From Gammaproteobacteria bacterium (GTDB taxonomy: Bacteria > Pseudomonadota > Gammaproteobacteria > SZUA-152): DNA of 38,669 bases. The stretch's first letter is position 1. Each line of letters starts with the position of its first letter. Below the pieces are notes generated by a model. That model was not told the origin of the DNA and did no database searches. It saw only the letters and a program-made list of their open reading frames with translations. Both the position numbers and the translations under genes were made by a program. Where the stretch lies: the NCBI GenBank assembly GCA_013152545.1, contig JAADGF010000100.1:58314-96982 (forward strand), given 5' to 3'. Shown here in pieces: positions 18,929 to 29,243 of this stretch.

Positions 18929-20362
18929 TTAGGAGTCGTCTTCCTTAACAAGTTTAAGCGCCAGAAAAACTGGACCTCCACGCCGCTGCACAAGCAGTGG
19001 AACAGACTTACCCACCGGAAGACCATCAATGATTTCTTTGAATTGTATCGTATCTTTTACGTCAGTGTTGTTAATCATTAATATCACATCGCCTCGGCGA
19101 ACCCCTGCTCTTCGCGCCGGCCCTGATGTCACACTTTTCACAACAACACCGTTATCCTTAATATCTAGCTTTTTACGTAGCTCAGCAGTTAAATCAGTAA
19201 CAACAACATTAATACGGCTATCCTCTGACACTTTTGGATTCTCTGCCATTGCCACTTTTGCTCCATCATCCGGCAACTCCCCAAGCCTAACTTTTAAGGT
19301 TTTAACGTTACCTTTACGTAAAATTTTAACATTAACGTCTTTACCCACCGGACTTAATCCAACAACGGGTGGTAAATTTGATGAACGCACAATCTTTTTA
19401 CCGTCAAATTCTACGACAACGTCACCCACTTGAAATCCTGATTTTTCAGCAGGGCTATCTGGCAACACTTTAGCAACCAGCGCTCCTCTTGGTTTTTTCA
19501 TGCCAAAGCCTTCAGCCAGTTCACGTGTCACATCTTGAATAAGCACACCCAACCATCCTCGCGCAACATGTCCCGAGCCTTTAAGTTGTTCAACGACATT
19601 CATTACCATATTAATAGGAATAGCGAATGAAAGCCCCATAAACCCACCCGTACGACTATATATTTGCGAGTTAATGCCAATGACCTTGCCATCCAGATTA
19701 AACAATGGCCCACCTGAGTTGCCAGGATTAATGGCCACATCAGTTTGTATAAAAGGCACATAATTTTCTCGCGGTAGACTACGGCCTTTAGCGCTCACAA
19801 TCCCTGCCGTAACTGAATAATCAAAACCAAACGGCGAACCAATGGCCAATACCCATTCACCCACCTTAAGCTTATCCGAATCCCCCAACCGTACCACGGG
19901 CAAATCATCTGCTTCGATTTTTAACAACGCGATATCACTGCGCATGTCTTTACCAATCATATCTGCCACTAATTCCCGGCGATCAGACAAACGCACGATC
20001 ACTTCATTAGCATCCTTGATGACATGGTAGTTCGTTAACACATAACCGTCTTTTGAAATAATGAAACCAGAACCCAGCGACTTCGAATCAAAATCCTCAA
20101 ATTCACGCCCATCTTCTTCACCAAAAAAATGCCTAAATAAATCCCCAAATGGGCCTTCCGGCGCTTGCTCACCCTTAAAGGGCTTTCTGGTTTGCGGGTG
20201 TTTGATTTTTTGTGTCGTACTGATATTTACAACAGCAGCGCCATTTTTTTCCACCAACTTCGTAAAATCCGGAAGTTCGCGGGCATTAACTGACGAAAAC
20301 GCCATAACAAACATGAGCAACCCTAAATAGAGGGAATAATGTGTAGCAACTTTAGCGCGCAC
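18929..20362 (-). CDS. mucD: Periplasmic Do-family serine protease MucD (DegP/HtrA type)
   Basis: MucD is a periplasmic protease and chaperone that clears misfolded envelope proteins. The 477-residue protein has a signal peptide with likely cleavage after residue 27 (SSVNA/REL). The catalytic triad is His113 (TNYHV), Asp143 (SDIALL) and Ser216 (NPGNSGGPLF). Two PDZ domains follow: the first around residues 265-355 (ARGWLGVLIQDV) and the second to the end (GVVVKSVTSGPARRAGV). The long acidic LA-loop lies at residues 60-95. It is the last gene of rpoE-rseA-rseB-rseC-mucD, the arrangement of Pseudomonas algU-mucABCD, which is why I prefer this name to degP. It starts 60 bases after rseC. Confidence 0.94.
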   Translation of the reverse strand: MRAKVATHYSLYLGLLMFVMAFSSVNARELPDFTKLVEKNGAAVVNISTTQKIKHPQTRKPFKGEQAPEGPFGDLFRHFFGEEDGREFEDFDSKSLGSGFIISKDGYVLTNYHVIKDANEVIVRLSDRRELVADMIGKDMRSDIALLKIEADDLPVVRLGDSDKLKVGEWVLAIGSPFGFDYSVTAGIVSAKGRSLPRENYVPFIQTDVAINPGNSGGPLFNLDGKVIGINSQIYSRTGGFMGLSFAIPINMVMNVVEQLKGSGHVARGWLGVLIQDVTRELAEGFGMKKPRGALVAKVLPDSPAEKSGFQVGDVVVEFDGKKIVRSSNLPPVVGLSPVGKDVNVKILRKGNVKTLKVRLGELPDDGAKVAMAENPKVSEDSRINVVVTDLTAELRKKLDIKDNGVVVKSVTSGPARRAGVRRGDVILMINNTDVKDTIQFKEIIDGLPVGKSVPLLVQRRGGPVFLALKLVKEDDS

Positions 20363-20422
20363 CGCGATTTCTCCTGTAATACGTTGAGTTAAAACGAACT
20401 CTTATTTTGATTAATGGTTATA

Positions 20423-20908
20423 TTAGGTCAGAATTTTCGAATTCGGTTCAATATTAATTGTTTTTGTTCGTTGCAACAGAACAGGCTGGTATTGTGAATC
20501 ATTCGCAATCGATTCGCTAAATCGGCGTATCCCAAAAATGCTGAGAAACAACCCCGACAAAGCGCTGGCAATACTGATAACATCCCCATAAGGCAATGAA
20601 AAATGATCAGATATCGCTTCACCAGCAACCCCAAACACCATCATCACCAACAGCGGTAAGGCATAAACGGCAACCGAGCCTTTAACAAGTGCATGTTCAT
20701 CCAAGCCGATAACAACATGCTCTCCCTCAATGACTGGATAAGTCTTTATAACCCGTAATACGGTTCGTTTTTTCCCCAATGTTTTTTGTAACAAAGAGGT
20801 CCCACACCCTTTACTGGCAGAACATTGCCCACAAATCGAACGTCGTTGGGTTTCCACCAAAACAGTTGATTCGTTGACGGCGAGTACAATACCCTCCTCT
20901 TCAACCAA
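20423..20908 (-). CDS. rseC: SoxR-reducing system/sigma-E modulator RseC (MucC)
   Basis: RseC is an inner-membrane protein that modulates sigma-E activity and, in E. coli, also takes part in reducing SoxR together with Rsx proteins. The 161-residue protein has an N-terminal cytoplasmic cysteine cluster (ICGQCSASKGCG, Cys26, Cys29 and Cys35) that could bind a metal centre. Two membrane segments follow, at about 78-98 and 106-124. The start appears to be TTG (20908-20906) with AAGAGG eight bases upstream. The nearby ATG at 20915 is in another frame and stops after four codons. It begins 12 bases after the rseB stop. Confidence 0.9.
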   Translation of the reverse strand: MVEEEGIVLAVNESTVLVETQRRSICGQCSASKGCGTSLLQKTLGKKRTVLRVIKTYPVIEGEHVVIGLDEHALVKGSVAVYALPLLVMMVFGVAGEAISDHFSLPYGDVISIASALSGLFLSIFGIRRFSESIANDSQYQPVLLQRTKTINIEPNSKILT

Positions 20909-20920
20909 GATACATGCCTC

Positions 20921-21943
20921 TTATTGGTAAGTTATGGATTCAGCGATCATTTGGACAGTTTGTTGTGGCACATCCCCAACAACTGTAATTTGGTACCCCT
21001 TTAATACAGAACCAAATATATTGACAGCACCCTTGCGTGTAGCCCCTATAAAACCTTGGCTTTCGGTCTTGAATTGCTCTATATAGACAGAAATAGACGC
21101 CAGACCATCAGATATTACCATGTAATCAACCGGTTCACTATTATTGGAGATTCGTTGTTTGCGCCAACCCGTTATATTAAAACCAAAGGGGAGTTGTTGT
21201 ATTTGCCAACCGATGCCAGTAACTTGCTCTTGATCGAATTTTTCTTTTCCGTCATGCCAAGTATAACTTTCACCTGAAACAGCGGGTTTTAGCATATCGG
21301 ACGGAATATTATCAACAACCTCCAACTGTACAAACATGAGCTGCTCCAGCACGTTACCGTTCACATCCATCAAGTCAGACTTCAGCAATAAACTACTGTT
21401 CTTATCGATCCAAAAACGATAGCCATAACGATAATCGTCCTTTGGCTGGATAGCAACGATTCTTGCCTCCCGCCCAGCTACCCGACCACTACCCTCAATA
21501 CTAAACTCATACTGGCTACCGAAACCCGAAAAATTGGCGGTTATTTTTGCCAACAAATGATTATTAAACCGCCGTGATCCCACATGCACAGATTGACTGT
21601 CTGGCAAATAACAAGTCACGGTATCATTATCCCGTATAACTTCTCGTTCTGCCCCACTCAAGTGAACAAGCCGTTGAAACTCCCCATCATTATCGTGCTT
21701 GTGTATTAACTTGAGCGATTCGACATTACCATCATTAACATAAATCAAAGTGCCATGATAGTTAAGCATTCGAAGTGCAACACTCATCTTGTTGAGGTAG
21801 TTTAACGCAGAATTTGGGGTGGTGGTTAGTGGATGATCTTGTTTTTTACCTTGAACAAGATTCTGCAACTGCCCTGAATCTTGTTTTGCCCATACCGGCG
21901 AAACGAATACCAGCAGTTGAACCAACAAAACAAGCAGCTTCAC
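20921..21943 (-). CDS. rseB: Sigma-E regulatory protein RseB (MucB)
   Basis: RseB is a periplasmic sensor that shields the anti-sigma factor RseA from proteolysis until it binds mislocalised lipopolysaccharide or outer-membrane components. The 340-residue protein has a signal peptide, cleaved probably after residue 19 (SPVWA/KQD). A LolA-like large domain follows (SVALRMLNYHGTLIYVNDG, then YRYGYRFWIDKNSSLLLKSD) and a smaller C-terminal domain that contacts RseA. Its ATG overlaps the rseA stop by four bases, a standard sign of coupled translation. The order rseA-rseB-rseC is that of other gammaproteobacteria. Confidence 0.94.
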   Translation of the reverse strand: MKLLVLLVQLLVFVSPVWAKQDSGQLQNLVQGKKQDHPLTTTPNSALNYLNKMSVALRMLNYHGTLIYVNDGNVESLKLIHKHDNDGEFQRLVHLSGAEREVIRDNDTVTCYLPDSQSVHVGSRRFNNHLLAKITANFSGFGSQYEFSIEGSGRVAGREARIVAIQPKDDYRYGYRFWIDKNSSLLLKSDLMDVNGNVLEQLMFVQLEVVDNIPSDMLKPAVSGESYTWHDGKEKFDQEQVTGIGWQIQQLPFGFNITGWRKQRISNNSEPVDYMVISDGLASISVYIEQFKTESQGFIGATRKGAVNIFGSVLKGYQITVVGDVPQQTVQMIAESITYQ

Positions 21944-22707
21944 TGCTGGACCTGGATATTTCTAATATTACGATTACGCTCTGAAGCTTGCTGGGAGGAT
22001 GTCACAATTCGGGCCGAGGATATAATTTCATGGACGCCGACGCTTGATGCGTTCCGATTATGATCAAGGAGATATTTTTGCAGCTTTGGGTCAAATGTAA
22101 CAACAGGATTTATTACAGGAAAGAGCGGCAGATTTAATGCACCTGATGCTGAGGCATTTGAATAACCAGTTGTGTTTGGCTTGATAACAGGGACAGTGCT
22201 TCTATTCTCTTGGGTATCGGAAGCGATCGCCATCACCGTTGTTTTTTCTTCAACCAAGCGCATAAAATCGCTATTAACCGGCATTTTGGCAATTTGCGAG
22301 GTATTTTCCGTTGGATACTGGGACTGAACACCAATAACGGCAATCGTTGCCACTGACGCTGCAATTGCAACACCTGAAATTCGCTTGAATAATGCGCTTT
22401 GAACAAATGAACCTTGAGCAAACGCATTTTGAGCATTGGGTTGCGTGAATTTTTTGCTGGATGTTGGCGCTAGAATGGTGGGTTCAGATTCAATGGTGGA
22501 CATTACAGTGTCAGAAAACCGCGCGCTCTTCTTATACATTGAATCAGGCAATCGATTTCGCATGGAATCGCTAATAACGTGATAGCGTTCCCAGCGCTGC
22601 TTTAAATCTTGATCGTTACAGAGGTGTTCCAAGAGTTGTTTCGTACCGGCCTTATCCAACTCACCGTCCATAAATGAAGAAAGTTGCTCATATTTTTCAA
22701 TTGTCAT
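21940..22707 (-). CDS. rseA: Anti-sigma-E factor RseA (MucA)
   Basis: RseA holds sigma-E at the inner membrane until it is degraded stepwise by DegS- and RseP-type proteases. From the chosen start the protein is about 255 residues. The N-terminal sigma-binding domain reads EQLSSFMDGELDKAGTKQLL with DQDLKQRWERYHVISD. One membrane segment follows at about residues 110-130 (SGVAIAASVATIAVIGV), and the periplasmic C-terminal part ends in a Gln/Arg-rich tail. I chose the ATG at 22707 because it gives the usual MTxEKYEQLS start. A TTG 54 bases upstream would add residues without similarity to the family. The gap to rpoE is unusually long (437 bases). Confidence 0.9.
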   Translation of the reverse strand: MTIEKYEQLSSFMDGELDKAGTKQLLEHLCNDQDLKQRWERYHVISDSMRNRLPDSMYKKSARFSDTVMSTIESEPTILAPTSSKKFTQPNAQNAFAQGSFVQSALFKRISGVAIAASVATIAVIGVQSQYPTENTSQIAKMPVNSDFMRLVEEKTTVMAIASDTQENRSTVPVIKPNTTGYSNASASGALNLPLFPVINPVVTFDPKLQKYLLDHNRNASSVGVHEIISSARIVTSSQQASERNRNIRNIQVQQ

Positions 22708-23144
22708 ATTTACATTACCCGAATACCTAGCATTAACCTGATATTTGTCTGGTTTAGACAAGTACTAACTTAACTTGTGCCATATTTATTTTTATATTTC
22801 TTCAACAAACGCCAGCAAACCCACCTTGCATCTCCTAACTCAACATATTTAAAGGGTGTTTTTTGAAGATTCACATTTAGTTATACTACAATATTTGGTC
22901 ACGCTCCTAATGGAAAAAGCGCTTAACTGAAACACCGAGCTAAAAAAACCACGCATCAAGTTAACGACTAAAAAAGCGGCTTCAAGCGTCAATAACAAAA
23001 CAAAATAGTAGCGCGTAAACATCTATTATTACCACATTACCACCATAACCATCCTGATAATGATAAAATAACCAATCGGATTGGGATAGGCGCTACCCAA
23101 CACACCCTACAAGCATTGCCAACAAATAAGCCGCTTTCATCGGA
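22708..23144 (-). other. rpoE-rseA intergenic region
   Basis: In most relatives rpoE and rseA are close neighbours; here 437 bases separate them. I see no gene and no full-length terminator. AGCGGCTT-type segments near 23125 and 22980 are inverted relative to each other across about 140 bases, which could give a long-range hairpin. A separate rseA promoter is possible but not evident. Confidence 0.45.
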
Positions 23145-23720
23145 TTACCCCAGCAGGGGTTTTAACATTTTATCAATTGCTTCCCTTGCCCGGAAAATCC
23201 GAGATCGGACGGTACCGACAGGACACTCCATCGCTTCCGCAATCTCCTCATAACTCAACCCTTCAATTTCACGCAAGGTAATCGCAGTCCGTAAATCATC
23301 GGGGAGACCCTCGATGGTTTTAAACACCATTTCCTGAATTTCGTCCCGGCGAGCCAAATGTTCTGGTGTTGCATATTCTTTAAGCGCTGATTCACCTTCA
23401 AACTGCTCGGCATCCTGTGCCTCAATATCCACATTCGGCAACCGCCTACCCTGGGCAACCAAATAGTTCTTCGCCGTATTAATCGCTATTCGGTACATCC
23501 ATGTGTAAAACGCGCTATCGCCCCGAAATTTCGGCAGGGCGCGATAAGCCTTAATAAAGGCCTCTTGTGAAACGTCATAGACTTCATGCTGGTCTTTTAC
23601 AAAGCGCGAAATAAGCTTGACAACCTTATGCTGGTATTTTCGCACAAGAACATCAAATGCTGATTTGTCACCTCGCTGCACTCTCTCGACAAGAATCTGG
23701 TCCGCACTTTTTTCGCCCAT
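23145..23720 (-). CDS. rpoE: RNA polymerase sigma-E factor (AlgU/RpoE)
   Basis: This extracytoplasmic-function sigma factor directs the envelope-stress regulon. From the ATG at 23720 it is 191 residues, the usual size. Region 2 reads DQHEVYDVSQEAFIKAYRALPKF with AFYTWMYRIAINTAKNYL; region 4 reads DLRTAITLREIEGLSYEEIAE with GTVRSRIFRAREAI. I prefer this ATG to an upstream in-frame GTG because it yields the conserved start MGEKSADQILVERVQRGD. A sigma-E-type promoter 50-80 bases upstream indicates positive autoregulation. nadB is divergent, as in E. coli. Confidence 0.96.
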   Translation of the reverse strand: MGEKSADQILVERVQRGDKSAFDVLVRKYQHKVVKLISRFVKDQHEVYDVSQEAFIKAYRALPKFRGDSAFYTWMYRIAINTAKNYLVAQGRRLPNVDIEAQDAEQFEGESALKEYATPEHLARRDEIQEMVFKTIEGLPDDLRTAITLREIEGLSYEEIAEAMECPVGTVRSRIFRAREAIDKMLKPLLG

Positions 23721-23770
23721 ATGGGCTAAAACCCCTTTTCCACAAGGCACACTCCATTTGCCTTACATTC

Positions 23771-23798
23771 CTAGACAATTCGATCATAAGATAGTTCG
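23771..23798 (-). promoter_or_regulatory. Sigma-E-dependent autoregulatory promoter of rpoE
   Basis: On the minus strand CGAACTA (23798-23792) and GTCTAG (23776-23771) are separated by 15 bases. This closely matches the sigma-E pattern GGAACTT, 15-16 bases, GTCTAA. The start of transcription would be near 23764, about 45 bases before the rpoE ATG. Autoregulation of rpoE through such a promoter is well established in relatives; that it is active here is inference from the match and position. Confidence 0.6.
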
Positions 23799-24253
23799 CC
23801 GCAGGCAACACTTGCAACTTATTGCCTTTGGTGCCGGTTAGTTCAAGACCCACAACCAGTCGGCCAACCCCGTACCGGAAACGAATATCCTATGATATTT
23901 TTATTTATATCACCTATCTCACACATCATTGACGGGCAGACCGTATTGTACATACTCTGAACCCATGCGCCATATTTTTCGAACACGATGGCGCAATATA
24001 TGCCAATCAATTGGCTCTTCGCCCAAATTTCAGCGTCATTAACAATAATTAATAAAAGTAAAGCGCTATAGATCACTGTTTTCGGCATTAGTTTTGCCGA
24101 ATTCAATTATTTTTAACATCAATTATTCCTTCTTTCGCTTATTCAGCGGTACTATAATCGCTGTTTAACCACCTTAACAGAGCAGTTTTATCGCTATTTA
24201 ATAAAAAAATAGTCAATTTATTCAACCTCAACACACACTTATAACTTAACTAC
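23799..24253. other. rpoE-nadB divergent intergenic region with possible nadB promoter
   Basis: No gene is credible in this region. On the plus strand a perfect TATAAT (24153-24158) stands about 95 bases before the nadB ATG, but its -35 region (TTCTTT at 17 bases) is poor. Additional housekeeping promoters for rpoE could also lie here. No NadR- or NrtR-type operator was recognised. Confidence 0.35.
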
Positions 24254-25876
24254 ATGACGCCAATTCATCAATATGACGTACTGATTTTCGGCAGTGGAGC
24301 CGCCGGATTAACCTTAGCATTGAAACTGGAGCCTCATTTTAAAATAGCCGTGATTTCCAAAGGCCCACTCAACGAAGGTTGCACGCGCTATGCACAAGGC
24401 GGTATTTCTGCGGTATTAGACCCTTCTGACTCAATAGACTCCCACGTATTGGACACCCTTAATGCCGGTGGCGCACTCTGTAAAGAGGACGTGGTTCGCT
24501 ACGTGGCAGAGCATAGCAAAGAACAAATTCAGTGGCTGACGGATCTAGGCGTTCCTTTTACGCGAGAACAAGAGAATAATACACAACATGCTTATCACTT
24601 AACCCGCGAAGGTGGTCATAGTCATCGCCGCGTGATTCATTGTAAAGACGCCACTGGCTCAGCACTGTCAAACACCTTAATCAAATCCGTCAAACAACGC
24701 CCCAATATACAATTATTTGAGCATCATATTGCCATTGATTTGATTTCAAATACAAAGTTGAATATAAGCCCTCAGCGCGTACTCGGCGCTTATATTCTCA
24801 ATAAACAGACTGGTAATACAGAGGTTTTCCAAGCCCGGGCAGTGGTTTTGGCCACAGGGGGCGCCAGTAAAGTGTACTTGTATACCACCAATCCTGACGT
24901 ATCAACTGGTGACGGCATTGCCATGGCATGGCGCGCTGGATGCCGGGTGGCAAACATGGAGTTTATTCAATTTCACCCAACTTGCCTGTATCACCCTCAG
25001 GCGAAATCTTTTTTGATTTCAGAGATGATGCGAGGTGAAGGTGGCCGATTGCTGTTACCCGATGGCACGCGATTCATGGAAAAAATCGACCCTCGGGCAG
25101 AATTGGCCCCCCGAGACATCGTGGCCCGCGCAATCGACCATGAAATGAAGCGCCTGGGCGTCGATTGCGTATATATCGATATCAGTTTCAAATCCAGCGA
25201 TTTCGTGCGCTCCCATTTCCCCACCATTTATGAACGCTGCTTGACATACGGCTTCGACATCACCAAAGAACCAGTGCCAGTGGTACCCGCCGCTCACTAT
25301 ACCTGTGGCGGTATTATAACGGATTTAAATGGCCGAACCGATATCGACCGGCTTTATGCGGTGGGGGAAACAGCCTGGACGGGTATGCATGGCGCTAATC
25401 GTATGGCCAGCAATTCGCTACTGGAATGCCTGGTATTTGGCGCTGCGGCGGCACATGACATTAACAGCCACCTGGACCAAACGGAACCCTTTGCAAGCTT
25501 ATTGGATTGGGATGAAAGCCGCGTGATTAATTCTGACGAGGAAATCGTAGTGGCACACAATTGGGATGAATTGCGGCGCTTTATGTGGGATTACGTCGGC
25601 ATTGTGCGCACGAATAAGCGATTGGAACGCGCTATGCGGCGGATAAACTTACTGTCCCGCGAAATTTTTGAGTATTACAGTAATTTTCGTATAACTAACG
25701 ACCTCATTGAGCTACGCAATCTGGTCGAGGTAGCAGAGCTAATCATACGTTCAGCCATGGCCAGAAAAGAAAGCCGAGGCTTGCACTATACGCTTGATGA
25801 TCCGATGGTAAAAGCAAATATACCACCACAAGACACTATTTTAGTACCGCCGAATTATCTTGAGACGCCACATTAG
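24254..25876 (+). CDS. nadB: L-aspartate oxidase
   Basis: NadB oxidises L-aspartate to iminoaspartate, the first step of de novo NAD synthesis, with FAD as cofactor. The 540-residue protein begins with the dinucleotide-binding motif [16 protein letters not shown] (residues 8-23). [10 protein letters not shown], the [16 protein letters not shown] substrate region and the C-terminal helical domain ([12 protein letters not shown]) follow, all typical of NadB rather than SdhA. The ATG has no strong ribosome site. Its last 41 bases overlap the end of the convergent ygfX gene. It is divergent from rpoE, as in E. coli. Confidence 0.95.
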   Translation: MTPIHQYDVLIFGSGAAGLTLALKLEPHFKIAVISKGPLNEGCTRYAQGGISAVLDPSDSIDSHVLDTLNAGGALCKEDVVRYVAEHSKEQIQWLTDLGVPFTREQENNTQHAYHLTREGGHSHRRVIHCKDATGSALSNTLIKSVKQRPNIQLFEHHIAIDLISNTKLNISPQRVLGAYILNKQTGNTEVFQARAVVLATGGASKVYLYTTNPDVSTGDGIAMAWRAGCRVANMEFIQFHPTCLYHPQAKSFLISEMMRGEGGRLLLPDGTRFMEKIDPRAELAPRDIVARAIDHEMKRLGVDCVYIDISFKSSDFVRSHFPTIYERCLTYGFDITKEPVPVVPAAHYTCGGIITDLNGRTDIDRLYAVGETAWTGMHGANRMASNSLLECLVFGAAAAHDINSHLDQTEPFASLLDWDESRVINSDEEIVVAHNWDELRRFMWDYVGIVRTNKRLERAMRRINLLSREIFEYYSNFRITNDLIELRNLVEVAELIIRSAMARKESRGLHYTLDDPMVKANIPPQDTILVPPNYLETPH

Positions 25877-26360
25877 CATACCAACGCAAACGCACTCTTA
25901 AATGCCTGAAGGTTGTTTCTTCCACGTTATCAGGCAGCAGCACCAAGGCCTTGCGACGCCGATACCAAGGCATCTTAGCGACAACAAAATTGAGCACGGT
26001 GAGACGCCGATGAACAAAAGCACCCGCCAATAGTCTTGCTTCACAACATTCACCGTCCGCCTTAAATAATTTCCATCGATCATCAGCATCCCAAACTAAT
26101 TTTTCAAACGATAATCGACCGGACAACACAGGTAATAGAGGCTTAAATAATGACAAATCAGACAACATACCCTCACTGCATGCAGTCACTGTAACGTTGA
26201 TGACAACGGCAATAACAATGATCAACTTGGCGCTTAGGGGCAATTCTAAGAATAAAACACACACTATCGCCCCTGCATGAAGAAACATCAGTACAGATAA
26301 CAAGATGACTGAAGACTTTAATTCAATATACAGAGGACTGGCGTATTTTTGCGACGACAT
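25836..26360 (-). CDS. ygfX: YgfX/CptA family inner-membrane protein
   Basis: The 174-residue protein has two closely spaced membrane segments (about 14-36 and 40-60). A cytoplasmic C-terminal domain follows ([23 protein letters not shown], then [16 protein letters not shown]). This is the layout of YgfX, encoded with SdhE (YgfY) in many gammaproteobacteria. In E. coli YgfX was described as a toxin acting on the cytoskeleton; other work in Serratia ties it to SdhE and flavin or pigment phenotypes. The gene overlaps sdhE by 38 bases upstream and nadB by 41 bases at its 3' end. Overall sequence conservation in this family is low, so the call rests on topology plus position. Confidence 0.8.
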   Translation of the reverse strand: MSSQKYASPLYIELKSSVILLSVLMFLHAGAIVCVLFLELPLSAKLIIVIAVVINVTVTACSEGMLSDLSLFKPLLPVLSGRLSFEKLVWDADDRWKLFKADGECCEARLLAGAFVHRRLTVLNFVVAKMPWYRRRKALVLLPDNVEETTFRHLRVRLRWYANVASQDNSAVLK

Positions 26361-26586
26361 TGGCCATTCCCGGATCGGTGGGCACAGTACGCCCCATTAA
26401 ATATTCCAACAACACATTATCAGAATACTTTAATAACGATTCAAACAATACTAACTCCGATTGCGATAAAGCATCAAAATCTGTATTAACAAACCCCTGT
26501 AACAAACAGTCCAACTCTAACATGCCACGACGGCACTGCCAGTACAAACGGGACTTCTGTGCCTTGCTTGACGAGGTGTTCTGCAT
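26323..26586 (-). CDS. sdhE: FAD assembly factor SdhE
   Basis: SdhE promotes covalent flavinylation of the SdhA subunit. The 87-residue protein carries the defining RGMLELD motif at residues 20-26, after the basic KSRLYWQCR segment. Helices typical of the family follow (FDALSQSELVLFESLL, DNVLLEYLMGR). It stands directly behind sdhB in the same operon, consistent with service to SdhA. The next gene, ygfX, begins inside its 3' end. Confidence 0.95.
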   Translation of the reverse strand: MQNTSSSKAQKSRLYWQCRRGMLELDCLLQGFVNTDFDALSQSELVLFESLLKYSDNVLLEYLMGRTVPTDPGMANVVAKIRQSSVY

Positions 26587-26643
26587 AGGTTTTCTGTTAT
26601 TTAATCAAGGAGTATACGCGTTATCCGTTAGCGAAATTTTAAA

Positions 26644-27342
26644 TCAAATTGACTGCTTCAGCATTAACTTGCGGATATTACCAATAGCCTTAGTGGGGTT
26701 TAATCCTTTGGGGCAAACATCAACACAATTCATAATCGTGTGACAACGAAACAGGCTGTAAGCACCTTCCAAATCCTCCAGACGCTCTTGCGTTGCTTGG
26801 TCACGGTTGTCCGCCAAAAACCGCCAAGCTTGTAACAGCGCTGCGGGGCCACGAAATTTATCCGGATTCCACCAAAATGAGGGACAAGAGGTAGTACAGC
26901 AGCCACACAAAATACATTCATACAAACCATCCAGTGCATCCCGCTCACGGGGTGTTTGATGGTATTCCACTTCAGGCTCAGGATCATGCACCGTTAAATA
27001 GGGTTTAACTGCTCGGTATTGAGCATAAAAGGGGGTCATATCGACCACTAGGTCACGAATCACCGGCAAGCCCGGCATGGGCCGAATTTCCACAGGCTCC
27101 TTCAAGTCATGCAATGGCGTTACACACGCCAAACCATTACGTCCATTAATATTCATACCATCGGAACCACACACACCTTCACCACAGGAACTGCGGAAGG
27201 TCAGAGACTCGTCCTGACTCGCTTTGATGCTTAACAAAGCATCCAGCAACATTAAACCCGACGCCAAACCGGAGACGTTGTACTGCTGCATGTACGGTTC
27301 GTTATCTGTTTCGGGATTATAGCGATAAATAGAAAACTGCAT
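26644..27342 (-). CDS. sdhB: Succinate dehydrogenase iron-sulfur subunit
   Basis: SdhB carries electrons from the SdhA flavin to ubiquinone through three iron-sulfur clusters. The 232-residue protein has the [2Fe-2S] site SSCGEGVCGSDGMNINGRNGL near residue 55. The ferredoxin-type C-terminal half has CILCGCCTTSCP (about residues 148-159) and CHTIMNCVDVCPKGLNP (about 205-221). Length and Cys pattern are normal. It follows sdhA by 61 bases and precedes sdhE by 57. Confidence 0.97.
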   Translation of the reverse strand: MQFSIYRYNPETDNEPYMQQYNVSGLASGLMLLDALLSIKASQDESLTFRSSCGEGVCGSDGMNINGRNGLACVTPLHDLKEPVEIRPMPGLPVIRDLVVDMTPFYAQYRAVKPYLTVHDPEPEVEYHQTPRERDALDGLYECILCGCCTTSCPSFWWNPDKFRGPAALLQAWRFLADNRDQATQERLEDLEGAYSLFRCHTIMNCVDVCPKGLNPTKAIGNIRKLMLKQSI

Positions 27343-27403
27343 CAGTCAGGCCCATTTTTATATCATCAAAAAAGATATTTCTAAACGTTATACTACCAAA
27401 CAC

Positions 27404-29176
27404 CTAATATATTCTTTTCTTTGGCGGAAACGACGCCACACTTAAAGGCTTGGTTCGAACCGGTTTATAATCCAGTTGCTTACCTTGCTTGGAATACAAA
27501 GAGTGTTTCATCCAATGAACATCATCGCGCTCTGGATAATCGATCCGTGAATGCGCGCCACGACTCTCCTGACGGGCTGCTGCACTGATAATCGTCGCCA
27601 GAGCAAGTTCAACTAAGTTCTCCAATTCTAATGCTTCAATACGGGCAGTGTTAAATATTTTACTATGATCCAGAATGCGTACATCATCAAGGCGCCGCTC
27701 AATGGCTTTGATTTTTTCAACCCCTTCAGCAAGAAGATCATCGGTGCGAAAAACACCACAGTGATGCTCCATTTGCTGTTGCAATTCCGTTCGCAAAGCA
27801 TCCACTGCTTCGCCTTCGCCACGTTGCTCCCACCGAACTAAACGTCGCATGGCGCAATCCACACTGCTAGCATTCATGGGGCGGTGGTAACGATTTTCCT
27901 GTAAATAACGAATAATGTGATTCCCTGCTGCACGACCAAAAACCACAATATCCAGCAAAGAATTCCCGCCCAAACGATTGGCGCCGTGCACAGAAACACA
28001 AGCACACTCCCCCACCGCATACAACCCTGGAACAGGTTCCTCGGCACTTTGCCCCAATGGCGCCACCACTTGGCCAAAACGGTTGGTCGGAATGCCGCCC
28101 ATTGTGTAATGCGCTGTTGGGAAAATGGGAATCGGTGCCTCAATTGGATCTACATGCGCGAAAGTAAGCGACATATCACGAATACCCGGCAAACGCTTTT
28201 TAATCACCTCAGCCCCCAAGTGATCGAGCTTTAACATAATATAATCGGCCTTCGGGCCGCAGCCACGGCCTTCACGCACTTCAATGGAAATAGCACGACT
28301 CACTACATCGCGGCTGGCCAAATCCTTGGCATGAGGGGCATAGCGTTCCATAAAGCGTTCGCCGTCCTTATTGACCAAATAACCACCTTCGCCTCGCACA
28401 CCTTCCGTAATTAACATCCCTTTACCGGCGATACCGGTGGGATGAAATTGAAAAAACTCCATATCCTGCACGGGGATTCCCGCCCGTAACGCCATAGCAA
28501 TACCATCACCAGTATTGATCCGTGCATTGGTATTGGTTCGAAACAATTGCCCCACGCCGCCAGTTGCCAATAAAGTGGTTTTCGCTTCGATAATGAGGGG
28601 CTCACCCGTCTCAATCTCCAAAACCAACGCACCTAACAAATAACCGTCATCGTCTTGCAATAAATCAATCGCAAAAAATTCATCAAAAAAATGGGTTTTA
28701 GCGCGTATATTCTGTTGATACAAAGCATGTAATATCGCGTGCCCAGTACGGTCTGCGGCGGCACAGGTGCGTGCCGCTTGGTCGCCGCCGAAGTGCTGAC
28801 TTTGACCACCAAAGGGCCGTTGATAAATTTTACCGTTGTTGAGCCGGGAAAAAGGCACACCCGAATGCTCTAGTTCAACAACGCAATGTGAGGCAGCACG
28901 GCACATATACTCAATGGCATCCTGATCCCCTAAATAATCACTGCCCTTCACCGTATCGTACATATGCCAATGCCAATTATCCGGCAATACATTGGCCAAT
29001 GCAGCGTTCATTCCCCCTTGCGCTGCAACAGTATGGGAACGGGTTGGAAACACTTTCGACACCACGGCTACCGTTGCGTCAGCACGAGACAATTGCAAAG
29101 CAGCACGCAAGCCACCACCACCAGCCCCGATGACTAAGGCGTCAAATTTTCGTTTTGGAATATTTTCAGGCGTCAC
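27404..29176 (-). CDS. sdhA: Succinate dehydrogenase flavoprotein subunit
   Basis: SdhA oxidises succinate to fumarate on the cytoplasmic face of the inner membrane. The 590-residue protein has the FAD motif [15 protein letters not shown] and [14 protein letters not shown], whose His48 is the expected covalent FAD attachment site. The substrate/active-site region [21 protein letters not shown] and the terminal Arg/Tyr-rich tail ([10 protein letters not shown]) are also present. The start codon is GTG (29176-29174) without an evident ribosome site, so translation may depend on coupling to sdhD, 67 bases upstream. SdhE, the factor that loads FAD, is encoded two genes later. Confidence 0.97.
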   Translation of the reverse strand: MTPENIPKRKFDALVIGAGGGGLRAALQLSRADATVAVVSKVFPTRSHTVAAQGGMNAALANVLPDNWHWHMYDTVKGSDYLGDQDAIEYMCRAASHCVVELEHSGVPFSRLNNGKIYQRPFGGQSQHFGGDQAARTCAAADRTGHAILHALYQQNIRAKTHFFDEFFAIDLLQDDDGYLLGALVLEIETGEPLIIEAKTTLLATGGVGQLFRTNTNARINTGDGIAMALRAGIPVQDMEFFQFHPTGIAGKGMLITEGVRGEGGYLVNKDGERFMERYAPHAKDLASRDVVSRAISIEVREGRGCGPKADYIMLKLDHLGAEVIKKRLPGIRDMSLTFAHVDPIEAPIPIFPTAHYTMGGIPTNRFGQVVAPLGQSAEEPVPGLYAVGECACVSVHGANRLGGNSLLDIVVFGRAAGNHIIRYLQENRYHRPMNASSVDCAMRRLVRWEQRGEGEAVDALRTELQQQMEHHCGVFRTDDLLAEGVEKIKAIERRLDDVRILDHSKIFNTARIEALELENLVELALATIISAAARQESRGAHSRIDYPERDDVHWMKHSLYSKQGKQLDYKPVRTKPLSVASFPPKKRIY

Positions 29177-29243
29177 TATAATTATTCGATTTATCAGTAT
29201 TGTTTATATCAGCACTCATTGTGTCCGGAACAGTAACATCAAG

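Noticed and set aside
23056-23066. GATAATGATAA, half of a Fur box, in the rpoE-rseA gap
   Set aside because: Only the first eleven bases match and the second half does not, which is expected by chance in AT-rich DNA.
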